In this document: one piece after another, positions 28,001 to 40,000 of the stretch
Position numbering within the stretch: position 1 is the first letter of the stretch
How the letters are laid out: the number at the start of each line of letters is the position of its first letter
Position numbers and translations under genes: made by a program
Notes under the pieces: generated by a model
Told to the model about the DNA's origin: nothing
Database searches by the model: none
What the model saw: only the letters and a program-made list of their open reading frames with translations
Assembly: GCA_036852015.1 (NCBI GenBank)
Contig: JAANDG010000580.1
Location: 1 to 64,000 of the forward strand
Source: Pelodera strongyloides
Lineage: Eukaryota > Nematoda > Chromadorea > Rhabditida > Rhabditidae
DNA length: 64,000 bases
Direction: 5' to 3'

Positions 28001-31000
28001 TCTGTCTTTCGAAATGAACTAGACATAGACGTGGACAGCTGCAGCTTCCTCATTCATTCATTCCCCTTTTTCGTGCACTCTTGCTACTTGTATGACTAAT
28101 CAGGTGGAAGGGAATACGGAATTGTGCCGCCTTTTGATGAATGCTTCATTCATTTGAGTAAATTGCGAGATGAGATAATTTATTTTATAGCTAATAAATT
28201 TTTGAGTAATACTTGCGTGCTTGATTTCCTGTGTCTTTGGACTAATTTTGATCACTTACTTTTCCTGTCTTTTTTTCTCCGATCCCCTCGTTCATTTAAA
28301 AACTCGGTGCGCATTTTGTGTTAATTTCTGACCGAACTGAGGTACTGAGGTCAGTTTTTCCTCACTTTATTATCAGTATCAATCCTTTCTGTAGAATTGT
28401 TTCTCCGTGTTCACCTCATCAAGACAAACTTTTGTTATTGTGTATTGTGTTTCATTGTGTTTCGGTGCTGCTTACGACTCTAGACTTTGTCTTCGCCGTT
28501 TTCGTGCCCGTTTCCTTCTCTATAAATCCTCTATCCTTCTTCTGTAGATATGTCCGTGGTGGACCCTTTTCACGGTGTCCAGATGCGGCGGCCCCCGGTA
28601 GTCACCGCGGCCAAACCAAACACAACACTGTACCAGATTGCTATGAGATACTCGGGATACTGTAAGTTATTTTTCTTTATTCTGTTGTTATCCTAGTCCT
28701 AGTACGTACTACAGTATCTCCGTCTAAAGACTTCTGAATTCAACGGTAGGTTTCTTGCTTTATTTTCGCTTCATTTCTTGAATATATCGAATATATCTTG
28801 AATATATAATATATTGTTTTTGGGTTTTTTGGAGGACCTACGCTTTTTGATACTGTATTCGTGATGTGTAGTTATTTCTAAGAAGAGTTTATGCGCAAAC
28901 TGGAAATATATGGGTGCAAAAAAAAAACGGCCGATGTACCATTGTAGCGGGAAGCCGGGAATTGAGATCCTATATTGAATTCCAATTCCTACCGCACATT
29001 TTTGACATTTCGATCAGGAGGTGCGTTTTAATACGGGAATTTGGAAGCGTGAACTGAGAAGTTTATTTTCCACCAGTTTTGCTCCATATTCGGTCGCGTA
29101 TTTATTTATTTATTTGTTTATTTTCAGACAGTTCATCGGATGACGAAGATTCTCTATTTGGAAGTACTGGACGAGGGAATAAAAAGGATCTTCCCGTTTC
29201 GAAGTTGGCCAAGCAGACGGTGATTGATAAGAATGGTGAGGATATTTTTTACTTTACCACTTATACTTATTCCTGTTGAATGTTGTCTGTCGCGCAGATA
29301 GGACAGTTCGCTGAGTTTCTTTGTACTCTTCTTTACATTTTTTCTGTATACTATGTTTACAAAGTATTAACGCCTGACGGTGTGTGGTAGTAGGTGTAGT
29401 TAGTAACATGTTGTCTACATTTGGTTAACAAGTACCTTGTACCTTGTTTAAAGGTGGTGGTGACTACGTGGAAGTTCGTCCTTCTTCTCGTCAACCTCCT
29501 CCTGATGTTACTCAGAATGGACATAGTTCATCGAGACAACAAAATGCAGCACCCACTGCAGCTGAACAAATGTTGCGGAGAGTTCAGCAACACAGCCAGA
29601 GACATGGACAGGTAAGGGGGTTTTATACTTATTATGGTGTTACGTTCTTGTTTATTTCTGGGACTTTGTGTTTCATGCGTGCACCTATTGTAGAGCGTTA
29701 GTTTTTTTAGTTCATGCATGAATTTACCTTCATAGATTTGGTTTTGAAAGAGCTAATTAATTGTCGGGGATGACCTGTTTCTCTATTAGCCTTAGTAGGT
29801 TTACTGCTTTGTGAGATCGTGCTCCAATTAACAAACTTGCTGAAACATTTGTTTATGCCTCAATTGTCGGGTGCAATTCTTTATAGCCCGTTGCCTCATA
29901 GGTTGTTACTGAAAAGGCCATCGCGTCCCGTAATTTCATTTTCGCTTGTTGCCTAGTTGCACCCAACTTTATTGATGTATATGGATACAGAACATTTGGA
30001 CGAGAGTAGTCTAGTGACTTAGGACTTATCCCTTTCTGTGTTCATTTACTTGTAGTCTTCGTATTTTGTAATATAAGATTTCTTTGTAATTTGCTCGAAT
30101 GAAATGAAAGAAGTGTCTGATGGAGTTTCCGAAATGTCCCTTCTCCTGCATGTTTAATAACTTGTATGTTAGCTAATAATAAAGTAGTATATATATGAGC
30201 GTTTGTTGCCCTTGCGCAGTCTGGAGGATACTTGAGAGACATTCGGCTCGAGGTTGTCACCCCCAACACGGGCAATTATCGCATTAAGCACATTGAGGGG
30301 GCAGCTTACTTGAGTAGCACTTTTGGGAATTACTATGTACTCAACTTTCTTTATTCTTTTATTTTCTTAATCTTTTATTTTACATTTGCGTTTTTTGCGG
30401 TGCGCAATACTTCCGACTTTCGCATATTAGAGTGCGCAGCTTTGGGTTTCATTGCTGTCGAATTTTTAGCTGAATGAATGGTTTTTTGTGGGTAAGCGAG
30501 AGTATATAGAGGTTGTGTCATTTTCTATGTTTTATCTTTTTATAGAGATCAGCCGAGGTGCACAACCGAGTGGCTGCCGCACGTGGTCTGAGCCTAGAAA
30601 ACGGAGGTCTTCCGCCCAGGAGTCCGCTTCCGAAACCGCGTTCCGGTTTGAAGGTAATCACAGATCGATGTTTATGCTAAGCGTATTACTGTTTGTTTGT
30701 ATGGAACGGAGACCTATCCGATCCCTTTTTTGTAGTTTGTTTGGTAAAAAAAAGATGATGTATATGTATAGTATGTATACATTATTCTAAATCGACGTGC
30801 TCGGTGCATCGGTGCATTACAATGTCTTTTTCATCAAGGGGCAAATTATACGTCCTTCAGTAAAACTTCAGTAGGCAAACTACGGACTACGTGCGTAACT
30901 TCAATGGGCAAAAAACTACATACGTAACTTTAATATCCAAGCTACTTACGTAACTTTAATAGGCAAACTACACACGTAACTATAGTTAGACAGTTTTCAT

Positions 31001-34000
31001 TTGTATTCCCATATATTTTTCTTTTCAGGAAACCCAAGTAGACGACGTGGTCTATGAGAACACCCAATCTGGTTATATCAGTCCCCAACCACGTACGACT
31101 GTGTTGAATAGTGAGGAGAATCAGAACTATCAGAATGCTCCTTTAGGTGAGCATGTTACTGCATATTTATTTTTCATTCTTTTGTTGATACAGTTTTATA
31201 TATATTTTAATCGATTTATGTTTTTACTATCAGTAATTTTGGGTTAATTTGGTATGTAGGGTACTGTACAGTACATTCACTGAGAACTTTCTTTACTGAC
31301 TACCCAAGTGCATTTTTACGCTCTTTACTGGTGAGGTGATCCAAGTGCATTTTTAAAGTTATTATTTTTCCAATCCTTTTACGTAAGGGTTGTCTTTAAT
31401 GTTTGTGGATTTAGAGTACTGTATTTTGTTGCATTTTTAGCACTGAAGCAACCTCGTGTCTCCTTGAAGATTCAACAATTGCTCAATAATTTGCAGGTTG
31501 GTTTTTATTCATTTATTTATATTTTATTTTGCTTACTATTATTGATATTTATCGATTGATACGTCTCACTATTTTTCATCTCTCATGTGTATTGGCTTAT
31601 TGTTGATTTTTTTGCGTGTGTCAAATTCGCACTTATAACTTACCAGACGGCTATCGCCGCCTGAGGCGACGTCAAATGCTATCTAAACGATATTTGGAGT
31701 GCGCATATTTATATGAAACTTCTGAAGCGTATACTAAAACGTTTCTGTTAAAAGATCATATTGTGCATATTTTTTAAATATGCTAACAGTTGCCTACTAA
31801 TACCAATTGCCTGAAACGTAGAAAAAATAGGTTGTGGACGTAATCACAAATAAATTCACCCGGCCACAAACTCTTCTCCTTTATATAATAAGATTATTTC
31901 TATTGTAACTTATTATTTCTATTGTTCACTTAAAAAATCATGTGATCCTCGATCCATTGAAGTTTAAATTTTCCATTCCGGATATCCGGATTCTTCCATC
32001 GTTCTTCCATAAGTCACTGTTATGTATTCAGCTGTGGTAGCTTATTTTCGGCTGGCTCCAGCTCTCAAACCACTGCCTCCTCTAAATATTTGCATATCGT
32101 TATATCGAGCCAAGGTGCGCCCTTTTGGCCTCTCACTGCACATTTACATAACTAACAAGAAGGAACGGCGATTGGCCACCGTTTCATAATCTACTCACTT
32201 TACTCGATCACAATTATTTCCTCTCTCCATAGTGTTCTAAATACTAGACGTAAGGTTGTGTGTTATGCTGAATACTTTGTGGCTTTGTACCGGAGTATAA
32301 TGGTTTTTGCATGAACAGGGCAGGAGAGTCAGAGGCACAGTTATTTTGAGTGGATACTGTACACGTTTTGTTGTATATATTCTGTGTGTTGCCCCCTTAG
32401 TCTTCGTAGCGGATGTGACGTAAAACTGCCGTTGAGGGACTTCAATTCATTTTGCTATCAGATTTCGTACACCTTTCAGCACGTCTCAAACTTCTTATTT
32501 TCCATAGATTTTCTCGTTCAAAATTCCTTTTTTTTTCATCTCTGCAAGGTGAGATGCTCAGGCTCGTCTCAGTGACAGTGATCGTAGATCATCAGCCGTT
32601 TAGATCATGTGAAGTGAAGTCGTTATTCTAAACCTAAACCCTTAGTTTTTTGAGCTTTGAGGTTTTTAGTTTGGTGTTCTGTGAAACTTGATATTTGAGA
32701 TTGTTGTCACTGAACTTTAAAGCATTCTAAAGCACGTTCTGTCGTGGATCATGGGTACCATTGCTTGATTGGTGAGAACCTGGACTAATTAAAGGGTATT
32801 GAGAAGTGTGAAGTTAACCTCTTCCTAGATGGTAAAGAAACAACCATTCCATTTTGTATGAGAATGAGGAATGGACCGAATAGCGCAAGCGCATTTTTGG
32901 AAAGTGCAGGCTTTCCCAAGTCGAACCGAATTTTAATTTTTTTATATCGATGCAAGAGTAGCCTCCATTCGGGTTCCGAATATGCCAACTGTGAACTGTC
33001 AAAGGAAAGGTGCAAATATCAAAATTCCGCAACTTTACAACACCTGGTCCCTGTTAAAAAGCTGCAAAATTGACAGAAAAATTTGATCCTTGTCCTTGTT
33101 TTTTTCCAGCGAGTTTAGAAATTTGCTATTACGATGTTTGTCAATACTTTTCTGAGCAGCGCCATATTTCGATTTCGATCTGTATTTTCTGAAATGGCAT
33201 TAAGAGGGATAGTAGTACACCAGCCGTTTTCTTACTTGTTGGTTGTTCGAATATGAGCTTATATGGGGTCTTTTTGTTTCGTTCCCTCATATTTAGCCAC
33301 CTTTAAGGTTTTAGTAATATCATCTTGAACTTGAACATGAGAAATTCTTTGAAAGTGCTCGTACGATGATAAGTACATCGGATGTGTTGAGTGTGGCCGT
33401 AGAAATGAGGTTGAATGGCTAGAAAGAAACGGCGAGGCATTGTGGTTAACGAGGTGACCGAAGAAAGAATTGTGAAAACAGTTAGCGATGAGGAAGAGAA
33501 CAAAAAGAGGAGAGCTGAGGAGGTGCGAAGTAATATGAACGATTGAGGAATGTGAATATGAACGAGATAGAGAGAGAGGAGGAGGAGAGTTATTGGAAAG
33601 GTGATACTACTATGAGGACAGTTGCTCTGGCTCCCGTCTTGTGGAATTTGAAGAATAACGCGAAATCGCGACGCCGCAAAGCACACTGCTGATCATACGG
33701 CCCCCACGACTGTTGAGGATTGGGTTATTGTGATTATTATCCGTCTCTAGTCTTCTCGTCTTTCGACTATAGTCTTGCTGGTCTGGTTGATGAATATTGG
33801 CAAGTTGCAAGGTATCCTACTACCGTGCCTAGAAGTATTGAGAATTGAGATACCTGACTCATTAAAGCAAAACCGTCTCCTGCTTTCACGCCACAACACT
33901 ACGTCTTTGGAGCTACATTTCGGAAAGTAGAAAAGAGGAGAACATTGTTTTATTCCTCTAGGCTGCGATTATTTATTGTATTTCTTACATTATTCCGTAC

Positions 34001-37000
34001 TCGTGTCCTCAGCAATTTTGCCGTATTTCGAGGAAAATTTACACGCACAACTGTTGTTTGCTTCCGGTCGGCAAAGTTCAAGCAAAGTTTGTGGTGAATA
34101 AACCATTTCTATCTTCTCTCTTCTTTCGTTATCACATCCACCATTGTCCATCGACCAAGTAGACGAATGTGATTTATCTTCAACAATAACACACTTGAAT
34201 TGTTTGTTGTTCCATACTGACCATACTACAACTGTGATCATTGGCTATCGAACTTGTGCTGCCTCTCTCACTCTTTTAAAGCAACAAAGCAGAGGATCGT
34301 TGAAGTGCCAGGACCTTTGTTGTTCTGAAGTATTCGATAAATCGTGCTAGCCTTCCGTGAAATCCACTTCCTATCCTGATACTCATCGTATAGTTCTGGT
34401 ATAGGCATCGATGTTTTCTTCATAAGGACGAAGAACTGTTGTCTTCAAGAACACATTATTGTATTCGAGATGACTCGCGCTGAGGCGTCGCCCTACGCTG
34501 TGGGCCCGTGTTTTCCATCATTGGCTTTGAAACGTCACTCCTTGGCTGGTGGACCAGCTGGATCCGCTGTTATTCCCGTTCATCGAAAGAGCAGTAATAA
34601 TCATCGCGAGTACCTTTCCCAGCTTCATGCTCGGAAGGCTGCTGCCGCGGCTCGCAAAGCTTACGAGCGAAAAGTTCGCGAACATGAGTATGAAGAAGAG
34701 CAAAAGTATGAACTTCAAAGAAGAAAGGCTATTGAATGGCAGAAGGCGATATCGACATCGGAGGATGATAAGACCCCGGTGGCTACTGCTTCTTCGACGA
34801 AGAAGAAGATTGTGTGGCAGAAGGCAGTGACGACTTCTTCTGACGATGAGAAGAAGCAAAGGATGCCGAGAAGGAAGACCGGAGCTCCACAGACCAGAAA
34901 GGTTGCGTGGAAAAGTCTGGAACTGTCATGTGATGTCTCGCAATCGGTGAGAAGTGCAGAAATGCGCAAGACGATGTCGTGCGATGCTTCGACTTCTGAA
35001 GCCGCACAGTCGGTTATGACAACCTCGGCCATGTCAGATTATCACGAGAGAAGGCAGCGACTAACTAACAGCAAGTCTCATTCACACTCGCATTCTTTGG
35101 TGTGCAAGTACATCAGTCGATATGGAACGCCGCACTTTGACAATCCACTAAGAGATGAGTTGAATGCATTCCGAGGAGTATTGAATCTGCATATTGGATC
35201 AAAAAGTACTGTTATTACTGTGGGGGAACTCAAGTTTGCCCACTCAGCTTTTACACGAGAATTGATGAAGAAATGTGTGAGGACTGTTACTGAGGTGAGA
35301 TTTGGTTTCGGAAGTAACTCGCTTTCTGTTTCTGTTCTTAGTTCTTGTTCTTATCGACAGCCGACTGTTATCTCCCTTCTTTTCTTGATTCTTAATGTCC
35401 ACTGAGTCCACTCTGCTAATGAATACGATTCTTACGCATATTATTATTTTTACTTTTTGTCCTTTTTTTGTATTTGACTGATTTTCTTACAATTACACGC
35501 AAGTTTGAGTATTCTTGGAGTACTGTATTTATGTATTATTTACATTTACTTTTCGGGTTGAGCTGAGGACTATTCGTACCAAGAACTTGTTTTTAATATT
35601 ATTAGTTACCATAAACTATTAACTAATGCGATCCGCAGTTTAATATAATTTTTTTATTTCAGCGTCCAAAGAAGAAGCCATTGCACGAGTTTTATAACGA
35701 CGACGATGCAGAACTTGAAGGTTTGTCTACTTTTATTGTAAATATCTATATTTATTGTATTCCAGTATTTCTTACACAACCTTAGATCGTCTATTGTTTT
35801 GAAGTCTTGGAGTTCTAACGAAATTAATATTCAAACGATGAGCATCTGTTGTTATATATCTTCATCGTATCTCTTTTTCTGCAATTTCTTGCCATTTTGA
35901 AATTGAATGATGAAGCCTTGAGCTTTTTTCCCTTCCTTTTCCTCACATAACACACACACCTGTGTGGAATTTCTGATTGTCTTATCATAATCGATCATCG
36001 TACGCATCAGCTGTTTCACACTTTTATGACATTTATTGATTCAAATTTTCCTGTACTAATGATATAGTGCTTTTATTCAAAAGTTTCTGGGCATATGTGC
36101 ATATACCTTGTGAAATTGTTGTGAAATTCACGGGTACCTTTTTAATTGAGTGTTGTTAAAAGAATGGATTATCTATTTATCTATGAATGCTGAGGTTAGC
36201 ACATAATTTCGAAATAATCTGGCTTATTTTGCATTTACTTTTGCACTGGAATGTGCTTTCCCTTTTACTGTTCTGAGTGATAAGATGATAACAGAACAGC
36301 CAGGCGCGCTTCCCTTTTGTACCCTCGTTTTGCGATATATTAGTGCAATCGCGACTTTCTGCCTTTGCTAATTAGTTTTCACAAGTTTCGACTTCGACGT
36401 ACCCTACCCTATAGAGTAATTTTGGTGTGTACTGTGAACTATGGTTCTTATTGTTAGTGTTTGTCTGTTTTTCAAATATAGTTCGAGTTTTGGTGATTAT
36501 AATATTTTTTCCAGCGATGGCTCGCGTAACTGACCCTGCCGCTCCACAACCTGGAGGCGCTATCATCACACCAGTTAGGGGAGAGGGTCCTGGCAGTCAG
36601 ACGAATACACAACATACGCTACCGAGGTAAGTTTATCAGATTTTGCTTTATTTTGCCTGAATGGTAAACCGAAAATTTCTCATTGGTTGTGGACTGTTGT
36701 AAGACATCGCTGTGAAACATTGGACTAGTTTCTTCAATTTTGCTTGAAACATAATGTTTTCTTCTGTTTATTGAACTGCATTTTTGTATTTGAGCGAAAC
36801 GTGAAACCCAGCTCGCATCAAAATTTGAAATAAGCTTTATTTGTCCTATTTTCATTTTTGAAAAGGTTCTGCCATTTAGGTCTGTGGATTCGGCTCTACA
36901 CCGATATGGAACGACAACTCCGAAAGCGGTTGCTGGAATGGTACTCGATCAAAATGGACGACCGGGAGAACAACTTACGTATGGTAAGGTTTTAAGTGTA

Positions 37001-40000
37001 TGCGTAAGTACCTGCGTAAGTATCTATAAGTATCTATGTATTTTGTTATCATAGATCCTTTTGTTGTATTACGTCACGTTATTTTGGTACACAATTGTCT
37101 GGGTTGTGGGTGTTGCCAAATGATCATAATATGTATTGATAGTAGCTAAAAGTTAGTCTTCGTTTTGATGTTCGTATTTATGTGTAGGTGTAGGTCTTGC
37201 TAAATGGGAAATATTAGGAGACAGTCTTTGAGTTGCCGAACCTTCTTAGAATTAGAGTATCTTTCAGCCAAACTTCTTTCCCGTTCCAACAAGGTCGCGT
37301 TTATGTTGTTGAACAAGCAGATTCCCACAGGATCGAAGGACAATGCAAAGATTTCCATGTGCAAACCAGGAGACCGAGTTGCATTGGTCAGTTTTTGTTT
37401 TGCTTCATAGTTTAGTGAATAGATCTTTTGTTTCATAGTTTCATAGAGTAATATGAAATGCAAAATAAGTCATAAATGTCTGGTGCCTAATGATGCAGCC
37501 TGGTTTATCGTTATATGTTTGTTTCCACTGAAGTCGTTTAGGTCTACCCGAATACCGACCCACTTCACTTTTTGACAGCGTTTTACGGGTGTCTTTTGGC
37601 CGGTGTTGTACCTGTTCCAGTTGAGGTTCCATTGTCGAAACGGGTAAGAATTGTTGTTGTATATTTTTTTGTGTGTGTCATTTTTGAAGCGGAAATAACT
37701 CTTACATAAAAAAGGACGCATTTATATGATGCTAATTGCATCATTATCATTTCAGGATGCCGGTATTCAACAACTCGGTTTCCTCTTGGGAAGTTGTGGT
37801 GTGCGAGTGGCACTCACTTCCGAGTCTTGTTATAAAGGACTTCCAAAGGTATTAAATTATTTTTGCCGTGCTGCTCATTTTATAGAAGCAATTTTGTAGG
37901 AGTGTGTTTATTATGCACCTACTGAAACTTGTTGTTTTGAGCACCATAATCTAATATTTTATTTTATTTTCCAGACAACATCAACTGTTCCTTCTTCTTC
38001 ATCGGGAAATCCACACGAAATTGTCGATTTTAAAGGATGGCCCCGGTTATACTGGCAGACGACTGAACACTTGGTTAGCTTTAGTTTTGTTGTGCTTGAA
38101 TTCCGGCTAAGAGCTTACTTTGCGGCCTTTGCGCGATCGCTATCCGTAAGTAGATCACCATAGTAGCAATAACTGTTTTGGTTTAGAGTAAGCCTTCACG
38201 GGACTGGACCGCTCCACCACGAGTCGCTGATGAAAGCGTGGCGTATATTGAGTATTCACAGGTGAGGAAATGACTACATTTTCTATATTCTGTTCCGCGT
38301 ATTCTATGTTTTAAAGCGAAATACAGGCAGGTTTTTGAAGCATCGCGTACGTCGACTTTCTTAGCAGCATATGCAAATGAGCATAAATTAGAATAAAAAA
38401 AATCGAGCTAAATTCTGTATAAATTAGCATAACTTCGTAAAAATTCAGTTGTCCACGATACGTTTCAAAAACCGGCGGTATTTCGCTTTAATGAGTTTGT
38501 TTTCCTTTTGTGTACATAATAGTCTTGGATATTTGATGTGCTTAGTGAGTTGTTCTATGATTATTATTAATCTGAGTTTTTAGGACCGAGAAGGTGCGGT
38601 CAAAGGCGTGTGCACCAGTCGTCAGGCAATGCTGGCACATTGTAGAGCGATTGCGCATGCAATGGATTACAAAGAGGGTGAGTATTGACAAATTAGCACC
38701 ATCCGCATTCACAAAACCTTTTTTTTATGAGTGTTAGTGTTGCTAGCGAACACTTTGCGAAATATATCGCCGTGCACATCCTTTTTATCGCTAGAGTTGA
38801 ACAGCAGAACAGTAAATGTTAGTACTTTTTACGAAGGGTTTGGGATTTATTAACCTTGTTACTTTTTATGCCAGAAGGATTGTTCGATAACTTTGTTTGT
38901 TTTTCTTCAGGAGAGACTGTTGTTTGTGTTCTCGATTGGAAACGGGAAGTCGGCCTTTGGCATGCTATTCTAACCTCGGTCTTCTGCGGTCTCCGGGTTG
39001 TATTCGTACCATATTCTTTGATGAAGATCAATCCAGCCAGCTGGATGCTACAAGCAACCAAGTTGCATGGTCAGTCTGTTTATAGCTGTTCGAGGACGTT
39101 AGGTTGGAAAAATCTTAACTTATCTCCATAAGCTGGTCTTCTTAAAACTGCTTTTCGTCTAATAATGATGTTCCTTGAAATTTAAATTCCTTCTGACATT
39201 ACAAGAGTCCAAATAACGTAGCGTAACAATCCGCACGCCGGCGGTGTAGGAAGCGGGAAGAGGACACATTGCTCAGCCTGTAAGTAAGGCAGTTGATTAG
39301 CGTGCTCTTGCCCCTGGTATACAGAGGTTTAGACGTTTTTTGTATATGGGGTAAATTTCAGCGTCCACTGCTCTGGTAAAGTCAAGGGATCTGCACTGGG
39401 CATTGTTGGCCACCCGAGACCACAAGGATGTCAATTTGGCCTCGCTGAAGAGTCTTGTTGTGGCAGATGGTGCAAATCCGTGGTGTAAGATTTTTTACGT
39501 TTTATTCTGTTCCGTTTACAATAATACGAAATAGGATACTTCAACTTTTCCTATCATTGTACTGTATTTGTACCATACATTTCTTGAATATGTACTTGTT
39601 TAGCACTTTCTTCCTGCGACCAGTTTGTATCCACTTTTGGCTCAAAGGGACTTCGTGCCGATGCAATGTGCCCCACTGCGGGAAGTAGTGAAACGGGAAC
39701 GATTGCGCTTAGGAGGTGCGTATATAGGAACTTTATTATTGATAATTAAGTGTATGGGGAGTATTACAGCTATGTTCCTATTTGGCAGGGTGTCGCCCGT
39801 CGAAACTGACACGGTGGCGTCCTTTCGGGCCCCCAAAGACAGAACCCTGGCGACAGGGAGCCAGGCTGCTTTGAAGAGGCAGCGTACTCTTGTCATACGG
39901 GCAACAGGTTACGGTAATTGAGGGAGACTCCCTGCCATTTATGAACTGTGGTGAATAGGACTTTTTAACGCAGGCGACAGCCTGCCATTGAGGGAAACTC

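Larger units (their letters stand above)
16062..28547 (+). other. DIP2 intron 3 (12.5 kb)
   Basis: AT-rich and T-rich on the plus strand. It contains an inverted-repeat element at about 21134-21356, a hairpin-headed repeat with a tRNA-like body at 22786-23190, and a palindrome at 23191-23351. Its size, far above the median intron of this gene, and an in-frame ATG in exon 4 leave room for internal promoters. I found no additional coding exon that fits; short ORFs at 19267, 22395, 26085 and elsewhere have no supporting splice or family evidence. Confidence 0.6.
31497..34469 (+). other. DIP2 intron 10, upstream part
   Basis: Contains the hairpin-headed repeat copy B at 31640-31894 and the small charged ORF pair at 33415-33692. 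It ends at the alternative first exon (34470). If that exon is a true start, the promoter should lie between about 33.7 and 34.4 kb. A strong acceptor-like TTTTTTTCCAG ends near 33109, with no clear exon after it. Confidence 0.5.

Noticed and set aside
33303..33686. Minus-strand frame of 127 codons
   Set aside because: It is the antisense of the charged plus-strand ORFs at 33415-33692 and has only hydrophobic low-complexity content.
34518..35032. Minus-strand frames of 113, 105 and 74 codons
   Set aside because: Antisense shadows of the 34470-35294 exon.
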